DNA from: Lysobacterales bacterium UBA5700
GTDB taxonomy: Bacteria; Pseudomonadota; Gammaproteobacteria; Xanthomonadales; Xanthomonadaceae
Assembly (NCBI GenBank): GCA_002420085.1
Contig: DIHI01000104.1
Location: forward strand, 7,603 to 46,622
Length of the DNA: 39,020 bases
Direction: 5' to 3'
Shown here piece by piece: positions 17,350 to 27,403 of the stretch. Under the pieces are notes generated by a model, which was given only the letters and a program-made list of their open reading frames with translations, was not told where the DNA came from and did not search any database. The translations under genes were made by a program, and so were the position numbers. Positions within the stretch are counted from its first letter, which is position 1. Each line of letters opens with the position of its first letter.

Positions 17350-18216
17350 TCAACGAGCGAGTACCGGCGCACGACGCGACAGCACGATCAGGACCAGACC
17401 GAGTGCAATCATCGGCGATGACAACACCTGTCCCATGGTCAGCCAGCCGCCGTACAGATAGCCGATGTGGGCATCGGGCTGACGAACGAATTCGACCGCA
17501 AATCGAAACAGGCCGTACAGCAGGGCGAACAGACCGGAGACCAGATACCGCCGTCGCGGCTGGCGGGAAACCAGCCACAGCACGGCGAACAGAACCAGTC
17601 CTTCCAGGGCCGCCTGATACAGTTGGGACGGGTAGCGGGCATAGACATCGAGCACACCGCTGGCATGCAGGTCGCGCAGTTCCGCCATGCTCCGGCCGGC
17701 GTACTGGGCCGGCAGGGCATCGGGAAAGACCACCCCGCCCTGTCCACCGGTCAGCCGACCCCAGAGTTCGCCGCCGATGTAGTTGCCGATCCGGCCGAAG
17801 CCCAGGCCGAGCGGCACCAGCGGTGCGACGAAATCGAGGGTGTCGAAGGCATGCAGGCGCTGTCGCCAGGACCACCAGAGCGTCGCCAGGATGACCCCGA
17901 GCAGGCCGCCATGGAAACTCATGCCGCCCTCGTTGATGCGCAGCAGCATCAACGGGTCGGCCAGCAGGCCGTCGAAGGCATAGAACAGCACATAGCCGAT
18001 TCGCCCGCCCAGAACCACCCCGACCATGCCGTAGAACAGCAGGTCGCTGAAGGCATTGCCATCGACACCCGGCAGCCGACCGGCCCGCACCCGGCGGGAG
18101 CCGAGCCACCAGGCGGTCGCGAAGGCCGCCAGATACATCAGGCCATACCAGTGGATGCCATGCGGCCAGAATGGCAGCGGCAAGGCGATCGGATCGATAT
18201 CGTGGAGTCGGGTCAT
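17350..18216 (-). CDS. lgt: Prolipoprotein diacylglyceryl transferase Lgt
   Basis: The 288-residue inner-membrane enzyme transfers diacylglycerol to the lipobox cysteine of lipoprotein precursors. About seven membrane segments are visible. Key motifs are [23 protein letters not shown] (family signature) and [13 protein letters not shown]. The ATG at 18216 matches the family start; there is no clear ribosome-binding site. A promoter candidate overlaps the stop codon of the upstream GAF-GGDEF-EAL gene. Confidence 0.96.
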   Translation of the reverse strand: MTRLHDIDPIALPLPFWPHGIHWYGLMYLAAFATAWWLGSRRVRAGRLPGVDGNAFSDLLFYGMVGVVLGGRIGYVLFYAFDGLLADPLMLLRINEGGMSFHGGLLGVILATLWWSWRQRLHAFDTLDFVAPLVPLGLGFGRIGNYIGGELWGRLTGGQGGVVFPDALPAQYAGRSMAELRDLHASGVLDVYARYPSQLYQAALEGLVLFAVLWLVSRQPRRRYLVSGLFALLYGLFRFAVEFVRQPDAHIGYLYGGWLTMGQVLSSPMIALGLVLIVLSRRAPVLAR

Positions 18217-18243
18217 GCCGGCAACGGTCGGTTGGGGACCGTG

Positions 18244-18272
18244 ATTATGCCTGGCTTGGACCCGCCTGCCGA
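18244..18272 (-). promoter_or_regulatory. Candidate sigma-70 promoter of the lgt-thyA operon
   Basis: On the minus strand TCGGCA (18272-18267), a 17-base spacer and CATAAT (18249-18244) precede lgt. Start would be near 18237, giving a 5' leader of about 20 bases. The -10 box overlaps the TAA stop of the upstream gene. Confidence 0.4.
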
Positions 18273-20182
18273 TTACCGATGGGCTCGATGGCCAGTTGCA
18301 GTCCCGGCTCGATCGTCGGTCCGGCCATCCAGGTGGCCTCGAATACGTCCAGGGCGATCGGCCGACCGTAGCGATAGCCCTGGAGGCATAGACAGCCCAT
18401 ATCGGTGAGGATGCTGGCCTGGGCCTCGGTCTCGACCCCCTCGGCGACCACCCGCAGACCGACCGCGCGGGCCATGGCGACGATGCCGCGCACGATCGCC
18501 GGTGCTCGGGCGGTCTGGTCGAGCCGGCCGACGAACGAGCGATCGATCTTGACCGCGTCCAGCGGCAGCCGGACCAGATGGGTGAGCGAGGCGAAGCCGG
18601 TGCCGAAATCGTCGAGTGCCAGCGTGGCCCCCATTTCGTGCAGGGCATTCAGGGCATGCTCGACATCGTGGACGGTTTCCAGCAGGACGTTCTCGGTGAT
18701 CTCCAGATTCAGGGCGGCCGGTGCCAGGCCGGCCTCCAGGCAGGCTTTTTCCAGGTGCCTCGGCAGCAGCCGATCACCGAGTTGGGCGGACGCGAGGTTC
18801 AGCGCCAGCTTGAATTCGGCCATGGCCGGCCGGCGCCGCCAGCGGGCCACGGCGGAAAGCACCGGAGCCAGGCAACCGGCCTGGATCGCCGACAACTGAC
18901 CGGATTCCTCGGCGACCTCGATGAAATCGATGGGCGCCAGCAGGCCGCGCTCGGGGTGCCGCCAGCGCATCAGGGCTTCCGCAGCGACCACGGTTCCGCT
19001 GTCAGCCGCCACGATCGGCTGCAAGTGCAACTCGAACTCGCCATTCTGGGCACCGCGCCGGATGTCCTGTTCCAGCATCAGCCGTTTCGAGACCCGCTCA
19101 CGGGCCGAGGCATCGAACACCGCCAGGTTGCCGCGCGGCCCGCGCGCGGCATTGTCCACCGCGATCATGGCGTCGCGCAGGGCGGCATCGGCGCTGCGAT
19201 AGGAGGCCAGATCGGGCACCAGACCGATGCTGACGGTCAATTCGTAGCTGCGCGCATCACTGCGCACCGGCGCCTGCAAGGCATCGCGCACCCGACCGAC
19301 CTCGGCCAGGGCGGCATCGCGCAGCGGTCCGATACCGCGTGGGCAGACCACGGCAAACTGGTCATTGCCGAGCCGGGCCAGTGCCGAATCCGGGTACAGG
19401 CCGCGCAGGCGTTCGGCGATGGTCGCCAGCACGAAGTCGCCGACCTCGGCACCGAAGGCATGGTTGATGCGATGGAAGCGATCGATGTCGATCAGCAGCA
19501 GTGGCCCGAGCCGACCGGGATCATTGGCGAAGGCGGTGCTCAGGCTTTCCAGCAAGCCGCTGCGATTGGCCAGGCCGGTCAGGTGGTCGCGCAGCAGGGC
19601 ATGCCGGCGTCCGTCCTCGGCCCGCAGTCGCTGGCCGTGTTCCAGCAACTGGGCGGTGAGCGCGGCGATCGCGGCAGCGAACATCCGCTCCTCGGCATTC
19701 CAGTCACGCGGGCCGCCGATGTGCTCATGGCAGAGCACGCCAACCAGGGCACCGGCATGCCGGACCGAAACATCGAGCATGGCGCCGATGCCCAGTGGCT
19801 TGAGGTAGTCTTCCAGCAGTTCGGCGGTCCGCTCATCGCTGTGGACGTCCTCGGCCGCCAAGGTGAGTGTCGCGTCCAGCGCCTGGAAGTAATTCGGCGC
19901 CTGATCGGCCGACAGAACCGCCGGGGTGTAGTCCGGGCCGTTCACCCGGCAGTGCATGCACTGGCGAAGGATCGCCCGCTGGTCGGGGTCGTAGTGCCAG
20001 AAGCTGACCCGATCGACCGCCAGCGCTTCAGCCGAGGTGCGCATCAGGTCCAGCAGGGCGGTCCTGTTGTCGTCGTCGGTGCGCCGACTGAGATCGAGCA
20101 GGGCATCACGCAGCCGCGCCCAGGTGGGCAGGGCGCCCCTGGGAACGGTATGCAAGCGAGCCGGTTCCGCTTCTTCTTCCAC
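18245..20182 (-). CDS. GAF-GGDEF-EAL protein, probable cyclic-di-GMP phosphodiesterase
   Basis: The 645-residue protein has an N-terminal GAF-like sensor (about 40-185, with a CMHC pair at 75-78), a GGDEF domain (about 195-360) and an EAL domain (about 370-620). The GGDEF signature is degenerate, reading LGNDQF at 271-276, so cyclase activity is unlikely and the domain may only bind GTP. The EAL domain keeps its metal and catalytic residues: EAL at 402-404, LNLEITEN (E494), DDFGTG (524-529), KIDRSF (K545) and EGVET (581-585). No membrane segment is seen, so it is a cytoplasmic hydrolase of cyclic-di-GMP. The start is GTG with GGAGG 9 bases upstream. A TATTCT box at 20221-20216 may be its -10. 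Confidence 0.92.
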   Translation of the reverse strand: MEEEAEPARLHTVPRGALPTWARLRDALLDLSRRTDDDNRTALLDLMRTSAEALAVDRVSFWHYDPDQRAILRQCMHCRVNGPDYTPAVLSADQAPNYFQALDATLTLAAEDVHSDERTAELLEDYLKPLGIGAMLDVSVRHAGALVGVLCHEHIGGPRDWNAEERMFAAAIAALTAQLLEHGQRLRAEDGRRHALLRDHLTGLANRSGLLESLSTAFANDPGRLGPLLLIDIDRFHRINHAFGAEVGDFVLATIAERLRGLYPDSALARLGNDQFAVVCPRGIGPLRDAALAEVGRVRDALQAPVRSDARSYELTVSIGLVPDLASYRSADAALRDAMIAVDNAARGPRGNLAVFDASARERVSKRLMLEQDIRRGAQNGEFELHLQPIVAADSGTVVAAEALMRWRHPERGLLAPIDFIEVAEESGQLSAIQAGCLAPVLSAVARWRRRPAMAEFKLALNLASAQLGDRLLPRHLEKACLEAGLAPAALNLEITENVLLETVHDVEHALNALHEMGATLALDDFGTGFASLTHLVRLPLDAVKIDRSFVGRLDQTARAPAIVRGIVAMARAVGLRVVAEGVETEAQASILTDMGCLCLQGYRYGRPIALDVFEATWMAGPTIEPGLQLAIEPIGNRQAGPSQA

Positions 20183-20331
20183 GCCCGACCACCTCCGTGT
20201 TCAGGAATCCGCTACAGAATACCCATGACTCGATGAAAGCGGCGTGTCGGTCATCACGACCGTCATCGGGTCTGGCGTCATACTCTGCCCGAATTTCCGC
20301 CACTTCGCCAGACCACCCGAACGGCCCCGCG

Positions 20332-22509
20332 ATGAATCGTCTCGCCAATGAAACCAGCCTTTACTTGCGCCAGCATGCCGACAATCCTGTGGACTGGTGG
20401 CCCTGGTGCGATGCCGCCTTCGCCGAGGCCGAACGCAGCGGCCGACTGGTGCTGCTGTCGATCGGCTACTCGGCCTGCCATTGGTGCCATGTCATGGCCC
20501 ATGAGAGTTTCGAGGACGCCGACACCGCCGAGGTCATGAACCGGCTGTTCGTCAACATCAAGGTCGATCGCGAGGAACGGCCCGACCTCGACCGGATCTA
20601 CCAGGCCGCCCACCAGGCCCTGGCCGGACGCGGCGGCGGCTGGCCGCTGACGGTGTTTCTGGAGCCGCGCGAACGTCTGCCAGTGTTCACCGGCACCTAC
20701 TTCCCACCGCGCCCCCGACATGGCCTGCCGGCCTTCGTCGATGTGCTGGAGCGGGTGCCGGCCTGGGCGGCCGCACACCCGGATGAATTGGACCGGCAGA
20801 CCAAGGCCCTGTGCGACCACCTGCTGCGCCTCGACAGCGGCGGGACAGCCGGCGGATCGTCGGCCTCCGATCGACTCGACCGCAGGCCGATCGAGGTGGC
20901 GCTCGATGCCTTGGAGGCCGCCTTCGACCCGATCTGGGGTGGCTTCGGACGTGCGCCCAAGTTTCCGCACACCGGCGACATCGCCCTGCTGCTCGACCAG
21001 GCCGAGCGGCCACTCGATCCGAACCGCGCAGACACCTGTCGGGACATGGCCCTGCTGAGCCTGCGCCGGATGGCCGAGGGAGGCATCCATGACCAGATCG
21101 GCGGCGGCTTCTGTCGCTACAGCGTCGATGGCCGCTGGGAAATCCCGCACTTCGAGAAGATGCTGTACGACAACGCCCTGCTGCTGCCGTTGTACGCTCG
21201 CGCCGCAGCCAGCACCGGTGAGCGGGTCTTCCTCGACGCCGCCGAGGGCATCGTGACCTGGCTGGCACGGGAAATGACGGCCGACGGGGGTGGTTATTGC
21301 GCCGCACTGGATGCCGACAGCGACACCGGCAGCGGTCACAGCGAAGAAGGTGCCTTCTATCTCTGGACCCCGGACGAATTCGAGGCTGCCCTGGCTGGCG
21401 AGGGTGGCTCCGACACGACCGATCTGGCCATGGCCTGGCTCGGCCTCGACCGGCCGGCCAATTTCGAGGGCCGCCAGTGGAACCCGATCGCCGCCCGCAC
21501 ACCGGAGCAACTGGCGCGCCGCTGGACCAGCGGCGCCGAGCCAGCACCTGCCGATGGCGCGACCGAGGCAATCACCGTTCGGCTGCTGGCTATTCGCCAA
21601 CGCCTGCTGCATGCACGCGAACGGCGTCCGCGCCCCAGTCGGGACGACAAGCGACTGACCGCCTGGAACGCCCTGCTGGCCAGCGGTCTGAGTCAAGCCG
21701 CACTGGCCCTGGATCGGCCGGAGTGGGCCGAACGTGCGCTGGCCGTGCTCGACTGCCTGCACGCCACGGTCTGGTGCGCGGGCCGCCTGCATGCCAGCTT
21801 CCAGGGCGGTCAGGCGCGGTTTCCGGCCTATCTCGACGACCACGCCAGCCTGATCGAAGCCCTGCTCGACAGCCTGGCCCTGCCGGCACTCGGCGTCGGC
21901 ACACCGGAATCCGGCCGCGCTCGATTGGCCTGGGCGGTCGAATTGGGCCAGTGCCTGCTAACCGACTTCGAGGATCGCACCGAGGGCGGATTCCGCTTTG
22001 CCGCCGCCCATCACCGCAATCCGCTGACCAGCCCGCGCCCGTGGTTCGACGAGGCTACCCCGAGCGGCAACGGCATCGCCGCCCGCGCGCTGCGCCGATT
22101 GGCGGCATTGACCGGCGAAAGCCGCTTCCTGAGTGCCGCCGAACGCACCCTCCAGGCCGGCCTGGGGCCGGTGTCCCGCTACCCACAGGCCAGCGCCACC
22201 CTGATCGCCGCGCTCGACCACTGGCTGCGGCCGCCGGTGCAGGTCACCATCCGTGCAGCGACCGACACCCTGGCCGACTGGCAGTCGGCCGCACGCGCCT
22301 GCCGGCACGCCGACCTGGGCCGAAACGGTCGGGGCCGAAGCGATCGGGGCCGAATCAACCTGGGCCGAACCCATCTGGATCTGGCCTTCCTGCCCGCCGA
22401 GCCGAACCAGCCCGGCTCCGCCATCCTGTGCGTCGGCAACCACTGCCTGGCACCGATCAGCGATCCCGAGCGGTTGCCGGAGGCGCTGCGCGCGGCGCTC
22501 GGGGAGTGA
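20332..22509 (+). CDS. YyaL/DUF255 family protein (thioredoxin-like domain plus alpha/alpha barrel)
   Basis: The 725-residue protein belongs to the YyaL/spermatogenesis-associated protein 20 family. The N-terminal thioredoxin-like domain has [21 protein letters not shown] and the redox-like CHWC at 49-52 followed by HVMAHESF. The rest resembles glycoside hydrolase-type (alpha/alpha)6 barrels, with [11 protein letters not shown] and [10 protein letters not shown]. Enzymatic activity is unproven for the family. Near residues 663-682 a four-unit repeat is inserted (see 22317-22376). No signal peptide or good ribosome-binding site is present. The ATG at 20332 is chosen from family homology. It converges on terC. 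Confidence 0.93.
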   Translation: MNRLANETSLYLRQHADNPVDWWPWCDAAFAEAERSGRLVLLSIGYSACHWCHVMAHESFEDADTAEVMNRLFVNIKVDREERPDLDRIYQAAHQALAGRGGGWPLTVFLEPRERLPVFTGTYFPPRPRHGLPAFVDVLERVPAWAAAHPDELDRQTKALCDHLLRLDSGGTAGGSSASDRLDRRPIEVALDALEAAFDPIWGGFGRAPKFPHTGDIALLLDQAERPLDPNRADTCRDMALLSLRRMAEGGIHDQIGGGFCRYSVDGRWEIPHFEKMLYDNALLLPLYARAAASTGERVFLDAAEGIVTWLAREMTADGGGYCAALDADSDTGSGHSEEGAFYLWTPDEFEAALAGEGGSDTTDLAMAWLGLDRPANFEGRQWNPIAARTPEQLARRWTSGAEPAPADGATEAITVRLLAIRQRLLHARERRPRPSRDDKRLTAWNALLASGLSQAALALDRPEWAERALAVLDCLHATVWCAGRLHASFQGGQARFPAYLDDHASLIEALLDSLALPALGVGTPESGRARLAWAVELGQCLLTDFEDRTEGGFRFAAAHHRNPLTSPRPWFDEATPSGNGIAARALRRLAALTGESRFLSAAERTLQAGLGPVSRYPQASATLIAALDHWLRPPVQVTIRAATDTLADWQSAARACRHADLGRNGRGRSDRGRINLGRTHLDLAFLPAEPNQPGSAILCVGNHCLAPISDPERLPEALRAALGE
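22317..22376 (+). repeat. Four tandem 15-base in-frame repeats near the 3' end of the YyaL-family gene
   Basis: Each unit starts GGGCCGAA; units 1 and 2 differ at only two bases, units 3 and 4 are more diverged after the first 8 bases. In frame they encode [15 protein letters not shown] and GRTHL. The array lies in a loop between conserved elements and leaves the reading frame open. Confidence 0.75.
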
Positions 22510-22513
22510 TACG

Positions 22514-22530
22514 GTCGGCGCGAGGCCGAC
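22514..22530. terminator. Hairpin between convergent YyaL-family gene and terC
   Basis: GTCGGC and GCCGAC pair around a 5-base loop inside the 30-base spacer between the two stop codons. It could end both transcripts, though there is no T-run. Confidence 0.4.
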
Positions 22531-22539
22531 GGGTTCCGA

Positions 22540-23271
22540 TCAACCACCGCTCCGGCGAGCGGCATTGCGCCGGGCCAGGATGTTCAAGGTCTCGACCCCG
22601 GCCGAGAAGGCCATCGCGAAATAGACGAACCGGCGATCGAGGTGGAACTCGAAGCCATCGGCGATCAGCGCCACCGCTACCAGGATCAGAAATGACAGTG
22701 CCAGCATGCGCACGGTCGGATGGCGATCGATGAATTCACCGATCGCATCCGAGGCCAGCACCATCAAGGCGATGGCAATCAGGATCGCCGCCACCATCAC
22801 CGGCACCTGACGGGCCATGCCGACCGCCGTGATCACCGAATCGATCGAGAACACGATGTCGATCACTGCGATCTGGGCGATGATCAGCAGGAATCCAGCC
22901 CGACCGGCGGCCTTGGCGACCGCCGCATCCGATGGCGCGCCCTCGACCTGGTCGTGGATCTCCATCGTGCCCTTGACCAGCAGGAAAAGACCGCCGGCGA
23001 TCAGCACCGCATCGCGGATCGAAAAACTCTGCCCGAACAGATCGAACAGCTTGGCCTCCATCCGCGACAGGTGGACCAGGAACAGCAGCAGGGCGATCCG
23101 GGTCAGGGCGGCCAGGGCCAGGCCGAAACGGCGCGCCGCCGAACGCTTCTCCGGCGGCAGTTTGGCGACCAGAATCGAAATGAACAGCAGATTGTCCACC
23201 CCGAGCACGATCTCCAGGGTGGTCAGGGTGATCAGGGCAGCCCAGATCTCGGGGTCGAACAGCCAGGCCAT
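22540..23271 (-). CDS. TerC family integral membrane protein
   Basis: The 243-residue protein has about seven hydrophobic helices and the TerC family signature: TLEIVLGVDNLLFISILVAKLP at the start and VIDIVFSIDSVITAVGM in the middle, each with an Asp inside a membrane helix. TerC proteins are linked with metal ion export, often manganese, or with metallation of exported proteins; the exact role of this member is unknown. It is the last gene of gcvPB-dgkA-terC, starting 21 bases after the dgkA stop. Confidence 0.93.
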   Translation of the reverse strand: MAWLFDPEIWAALITLTTLEIVLGVDNLLFISILVAKLPPEKRSAARRFGLALAALTRIALLLFLVHLSRMEAKLFDLFGQSFSIRDAVLIAGGLFLLVKGTMEIHDQVEGAPSDAAVAKAAGRAGFLLIIAQIAVIDIVFSIDSVITAVGMARQVPVMVAAILIAIALMVLASDAIGEFIDRHPTVRMLALSFLILVAVALIADGFEFHLDRRFVYFAMAFSAGVETLNILARRNAARRSGG

Positions 23272-23292
23272 GGTCGTGGTTGTCCCGGGCGA

Positions 23293-23679
23293 TCAGAACG
23301 GCAGGCGCGGCCAGAGGATCAAGCCCCAGCACAGGCCGACATTGAGCATCAGCACGGCCACCGCCGCCGAGCCCATGTCCTTGGCCATGCCGGCCAGTTC
23401 GTGCTGTTCCGGCCCGTAGCGCTCGATCACCGCCTCGATCGCGGAATTCAGCAATTCGGCGGCGAGCACCAGCAGCAGGCTGCCGACCAGCAGAATCTTC
23501 TCGATCGCGCCCTCGCCCAGCCACAGCCCGAGCGGCCCGAACACCGCGAACAGATAGACTTCCAGCCGAAACGAGGACTCCACCCGCCAAGCGGCGAGGA
23601 TCCCCTGCCAGGACCACTTGGCCGCCCGCAGCACCTCGGCCGGCCCGCGCGGAGCGATCGAATGCTTGCCGTCAGCCAT
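23293..23679 (-). CDS. dgkA: Diacylglycerol kinase DgkA
   Basis: The 128-residue inner-membrane enzyme phosphorylates diacylglycerol to phosphatidate. Three membrane helices and the active-site motifs are present: ESSFRLE, AELLNSAIEAVIER and HELAGMAKDMGSAAV. Length matches E. coli DgkA (122). The ATG follows the gcvPB stop after one base, so the two are translationally coupled. Confidence 0.96.
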   Translation of the reverse strand: MADGKHSIAPRGPAEVLRAAKWSWQGILAAWRVESSFRLEVYLFAVFGPLGLWLGEGAIEKILLVGSLLLVLAAELLNSAIEAVIERYGPEQHELAGMAKDMGSAAVAVLMLNVGLCWGLILWPRLPF

Positions 23680-23680
23680 G

Positions 23681-25174
23681 TCAGGATGCGCGGTAGGCGA
23701 GGTCGAGATCGCGTGCCGCCTTCACGTCATCGAGTCGGCGCACCGGCGTGCTGTAGGGCGCGCCCTTCATGCGCTCAGGATCGCGCAGTGCGTCTTCCAG
23801 CAATTGCCGCATGACCTCGACGAAACGGTCCAGGGTCTCCTTGCTCTCGGTCTCGGTCGGCTCGATCAGCAGGCACTCGGGCACCAGCAGCGGGAAGTAG
23901 TTGGTCGGCGCATGGATGCCGTGGTCGAGCAGGGCCTTGGAGAAGTCGAGCGCCGTCACGCCGCTGGCCTTTTTCTGCGGCTGCACGGTGACGATGAACT
24001 CGTGACTGGCACGGCGTTCCGGATAAGCCAGGGTGAAACCGACCTCGGCCAGGCGTCGGGCCAGGTAGTTGGCATTCAGGGTCGCGAACTCGGCCACCCG
24101 GCGCATGCCGGCACGGCCCAGCAGGCGGGCGTAGACGTAGGCGCGCAGCAGCACACCGGCATTGCCGGCGAAGGTCGAGAGCCGGCCGATCGACAGCGGC
24201 CGATCGCGCGCCTCCAGCAGCCGGAATCGATGCGCCGGAGTCGGCGCAGCCGCAGCAGCGGCCGCCGCCTCGACCGCGACCCGCTCGACGATCGGGATCG
24301 GCAGGAACGGCGCCAGTCGCTCGGACACCCCGACCGCTCCGGCACCGGGACCGCCACCGCCATGCGGGGTCGAGAAGGTCTTGTGCAGGTTCATGTGGAT
24401 GGCATCGAAGCCCATGTCGCCCGGCCGCACCCGACCGAGGATGGCATTGAGGTTGGCCCCGTCGTAATAAAGCAGGCCGCCGGCCGCATGAACCATGGCG
24501 GCGATCTCGCAGATGCCACGCTCGAACACGCCGATCGTGCTGGGATTGGTGAGCATGATGCCGGCGGTCTTCGGACCGAGCACGCCACGCAGCGCCTCGA
24601 CATCGACATCACCGTTGTCGAGAGTTGGAATCTCGCGGACCACGCAGCCGCACATGGTCGCGGTCGCTGGATTGGTGCCGTGGGCGGCATCGGGAACGAT
24701 GATCTCGTTGCGCTGATGGTCGCCACGCTGACGGTGATAGGCCATGATCATCGCGACCCCGGCGAATTCGCCCTGGGCACCGGCCATCGGGGTCAGCGAG
24801 ACACCGCCCTTCATGCCAGTCACCTCGGCCAGCATCTCCTGCAATTCCCACATGCAGGACAGAAATCCTTGCGACAGGGCTTCCGGCGCACTCGGATGGC
24901 GGTTGAGGAAACCCGGCAGCATCGCCAGCGAGTGGCAGGCGCGCGGGTTGTACTTCATCGTGCAGGAACCGAGCGGATAGAAATTCGTGTCGATCGAGAA
25001 ATTCTTCCGACTCAGATTGGTGTAGTGACGAGCTACCTGAAGTTCGGACACCTCGGGCAAGCCGATCGGTGTGCTGCGCAGCAACGCAGCGGGCAGATCG
25101 TCCGGCGCCTCGATCGGCATCGGTAACTGCGCAGCCGCAGCGCGGCCGGGTTGGGATTGCTGGAAGATCAGCAT
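23681..25174 (-). CDS. gcvPB: Glycine dehydrogenase (decarboxylating) subunit 2, GcvPB
   Basis: The C-terminal half of the glycine cleavage P-protein, a pyridoxal-phosphate enzyme that decarboxylates glycine. The PLP lysine is in [37 protein letters not shown] and [12 protein letters not shown] are further signatures. The start at 25174 (MLIFQQ) matches the conserved MLIFE start of the family; an ATG three codons upstream (25183) is possible. A run of eight alanines in [15 protein letters not shown] is a local insertion. The partner subunit GcvPA is not next to it; the upstream neighbour is divergent. It heads an operon with dgkA and terC. Confidence 0.95.
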   Translation of the reverse strand: MLIFQQSQPGRAAAAQLPMPIEAPDDLPAALLRSTPIGLPEVSELQVARHYTNLSRKNFSIDTNFYPLGSCTMKYNPRACHSLAMLPGFLNRHPSAPEALSQGFLSCMWELQEMLAEVTGMKGGVSLTPMAGAQGEFAGVAMIMAYHRQRGDHQRNEIIVPDAAHGTNPATATMCGCVVREIPTLDNGDVDVEALRGVLGPKTAGIMLTNPSTIGVFERGICEIAAMVHAAGGLLYYDGANLNAILGRVRPGDMGFDAIHMNLHKTFSTPHGGGGPGAGAVGVSERLAPFLPIPIVERVAVEAAAAAAAAPTPAHRFRLLEARDRPLSIGRLSTFAGNAGVLLRAYVYARLLGRAGMRRVAEFATLNANYLARRLAEVGFTLAYPERRASHEFIVTVQPQKKASGVTALDFSKALLDHGIHAPTNYFPLLVPECLLIEPTETESKETLDRFVEVMRQLLEDALRDPERMKGAPYSTPVRRLDDVKAARDLDLAYRAS

Positions 25175-25206
25175 GGCTGGCATCCGAGTTCAGAAACGCG
25201 CCGGGA

Positions 25207-25230
25207 GGTCGCTATTCTGCCATAGCGACC
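25207..25230. promoter_or_regulatory. Perfect inverted repeat between gcvPB and the diguanylate cyclase gene
   Basis: GGTCGCTAT and ATAGCGACC (9-base arms) flank a 6-base spacer. On the plus strand the repeat includes a TATTCT -10-like box. It lies 24-33 bases upstream of gcvPB, so it could be an operator or a 5' leader hairpin. It does not resemble a glycine riboswitch. Confidence 0.4.
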
Positions 25231-25378
25231 GTTGGTCACGGCGCTGGCACCGGCCCGTGGCCCTTGGTTTTCCCGCCGAAGCGCACATTTTCGCCTTGAA
25301 CCCAACCGCCGCAGCACTGCCCGCACACGGAAGGCGCATGGACGATCGACCCGACCCCACCGGAGCACTGGTCCACGA

Positions 25379-26308
25379 ATGCCACCACTCGATCTGCCTC
25401 GCACCGCCAGCGCCCTGCTCGCCGCCCTGCCGGATGGCCTGCTGCTGATCGGCCCGGACCACCGGATCGTCTACGCCAATGCCATGGCCGAGCGACTGTT
25501 CGGCTACCCACCCGGCGCATTGCTGGATGCTCCGCTGGAACGGCTGATTCCGGAACGCTACCGGGCCGGCCATCCCGAGCGCAGCCGGGCCTTCATCGAG
25601 CATCACGATACCCGTTCGATGGGAACACGGCCGGTGTTGCATGCCCTGGCCGCCGATGGCCGCGAATTTCCGGTCTCGATCGCAATCTCCGCACTCGACC
25701 TCGACGGCATCCGCTACGGAATCGCCAGCATCCGCGATGCCCGCAACGTCAACCAGCACCTCGACGATGCCCGCCGACGGATCGAGACCGATGCCCTGAC
25801 CGGCGCCGGCAATCGGGTCGCCCTGATCCGGACGGCCAGCACCCGAATCGCCGAGCATCAGCCATTCGCCCTGCTGTTCATCGACCTCAACGGCTTCAAG
25901 CCACTCAACGACCAGCACGGCCACCGGGCCGGCGACCGAGTGCTGATCGAAGCCGTGCGTCGAATCGAGTCGGCGAGTCGGATCGGCGACCTGCTGGCGC
26001 GGGTCGGTGGCGACGAATTCGTCCTGCTCCTGGCTGACCTGGACGACCCGAACGGCCTGGCCCAGCGTGCCCAGCGTCTGGCCGACCTGATCGCCCGCCC
26101 GATCGACTTCGAGGGCCACCGCATGACGGTCACGGCGGCCTTCAGCGGTGCCCTGTACCCGCGCAACGGCACCGACATCGAGACCTTGCTGGCCCGTGCC
26201 GATGCCGCCATGTATGACGCCAAGCACGGCAATCGGGCATTCGCGATCGCCAACGATGACCTCGGCCGGAACAGCCCGAGCGTCGAAGCCGACGTCCTGA
26301 CCAACTGA
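25379..26308 (+). CDS. PAS-GGDEF diguanylate cyclase
   Basis: The 309-residue cytoplasmic protein has one PAS sensor domain (about 8-120, ALPDGLLLIGPDHRIVYAN) joined by a short helix to a GGDEF domain (about 136-295). The active-site GGDEF is intact at 210-214. An inhibitory RXXD site, RIGD, sits exactly five residues before it, so it is probably an active, product-inhibited cyclase making cyclic-di-GMP. No membrane segment is present. The ATG at 25379 is chosen to begin just before the PAS domain; no strong ribosome-binding site is seen. Confidence 0.92.
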   Translation: MPPLDLPRTASALLAALPDGLLLIGPDHRIVYANAMAERLFGYPPGALLDAPLERLIPERYRAGHPERSRAFIEHHDTRSMGTRPVLHALAADGREFPVSIAISALDLDGIRYGIASIRDARNVNQHLDDARRRIETDALTGAGNRVALIRTASTRIAEHQPFALLFIDLNGFKPLNDQHGHRAGDRVLIEAVRRIESASRIGDLLARVGGDEFVLLLADLDDPNGLAQRAQRLADLIARPIDFEGHRMTVTAAFSGALYPRNGTDIETLLARADAAMYDAKHGNRAFAIANDDLGRNSPSVEADVLTN

Positions 26309-26310
26309 GC

Positions 26311-26325
26311 CGGCCTATTCGGCCG
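26311..26325. terminator. Short hairpin overlapping the convergent cyclase and asparaginase ends
   Basis: CGGCC and GGCCG flank a TATTC loop. Only 6 bases separate the two converging genes, so this is the only possible structure at their ends. It is short and has no T-run. Confidence 0.25.
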
Positions 26326-27301
26326 CGAAGATCGCCGTGCCGCGTGATCCGTCAGTGTTGATCCAACCGCGATACATGCCAGCGGTATTGAACGGCATGG
26401 CGATCCGCCCCTGGCCATCCATCGCGATCACCCCACCGTCGCCACCGAGTTCCGGCAGGCGATCCAGGATCACCGACTCGGCCGCACGATCGAGCGACTC
26501 ACCGCGATAGCTGAAACGGGCACAGATGTCGTGGGCGACGTTGAGACGGATGAAATACTCGCCCCAACCGGTCGCCGAAACGGCACAGCCGGCATCGGCC
26601 CAGGTACCGGCACCGATGATCGGCGCATCGCCGACCCGACCCCAGCGCTTGTTGGTCATGCCGCCGGTCGAGGTCGCCGCCGCCAGACGCCCCTGTCGGT
26701 CCAGCGCCACCGCACCGACCGTACCGAAGTAGGCATCGGCGGCCACATTGGCCTGGGCTGCCTCGCGCGCACGGGCCGCTTCGAGTTGCTGCCAGCGCTC
26801 CTCGGTGCGGAAATACGCCGGATCGACCATTTCGATGCCATGCATCTGTCCGAACTGCTCGGCCCCCTCGCCGATCAGCATCACGTGTGGGCTGTGCTCC
26901 ATCACTGCACGCGCCAGACGCACCGGATTCCGGACCCGGTGGACACCGGCCACACTGCCGGCTGCCTGGCGACTGCCATCCATGATCGCCGCATCGAGTT
27001 CGTTGATGCCCTCGGCGTTGAACACCGCACCCTTGCCGGCATTGAAGTGCGGCGAATCCTCCAGCACCACCACCGCCGCGCTGACCGCATCCAGCGCACT
27101 GCCTCCCGAAGCCAGCACGGCATGGCCGGCATCCAGGGCACGATCGAGATCCGCCCGGATCGCCGACTCGCGCTCGGGCGTCAGCGCCTCGCGGCTGATC
27201 GTGCCGGCACCGCCGTGGATGACCAGGGCGATCGGCGGCTCATTGGCAGCCGCCGACAGCGAAACCGCAAACAACAGGCAGACAACGGCAGGCAGGCGCA
27301 T
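26315..27301 (-). CDS. Periplasmic isoaspartyl peptidase / plant-type L-asparaginase
   Basis: The 328-residue Ntn-hydrolase precursor self-cleaves before a threonine to give alpha and beta subunits. The nucleophile is T194 in YFGTVGAVALD. IHGGAGT, DSPHFNAGKGAVFN and STGGMTNKRWGRVGDAPIIGAGTWAD are family signatures. An N-terminal signal peptide (MRLPAVVCLLFAVSLSAA, cleavage near AAA) directs it to the periplasm. The ATG at 27301 has GGAG 8 bases upstream; a longer frame to 27370 would bury the signal. A TATCCT box at 27338-27333 with a weak -35 may be its promoter. It may salvage isoaspartyl dipeptides. Confidence 0.94.
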   Translation of the reverse strand: MRLPAVVCLLFAVSLSAAANEPPIALVIHGGAGTISREALTPERESAIRADLDRALDAGHAVLASGGSALDAVSAAVVVLEDSPHFNAGKGAVFNAEGINELDAAIMDGSRQAAGSVAGVHRVRNPVRLARAVMEHSPHVMLIGEGAEQFGQMHGIEMVDPAYFRTEERWQQLEAARAREAAQANVAADAYFGTVGAVALDRQGRLAAATSTGGMTNKRWGRVGDAPIIGAGTWADAGCAVSATGWGEYFIRLNVAHDICARFSYRGESLDRAAESVILDRLPELGGDGGVIAMDGQGRIAMPFNTAGMYRGWINTDGSRGTAIFAAE

Positions 27302-27353
27302 CGCGATGCTCCACGCAGGACATGAACCGGCAAGGATAGCGCAGCCGATCGCA

Positions 27354-27371
27354 GATGCCGGCACGGGCATC
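27354..27371 (-). terminator. Hairpin downstream of the MacAB-like operon
   Basis: GATGCC and GGCATC pair around a 6-base loop, 32 bases past the permease stop. It is the best candidate 3' end of the efflux operon. No T-run follows. Confidence 0.35.
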
Positions 27372-27403
27372 GGAAATGGCGAAACGCGATCACCCGCCAG
27401 AGG

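Noticed and set aside
25184..25378. Glycine riboswitch upstream of gcvPB
   Set aside because: The leader is too short before the inverted repeat, and no tandem glycine-aptamer features are seen.
26316..26330. Intrinsic terminators with T-runs at operon ends
   Set aside because: I looked for stem plus T-run structures at gene ends and found none. Only stems without T-runs are present.
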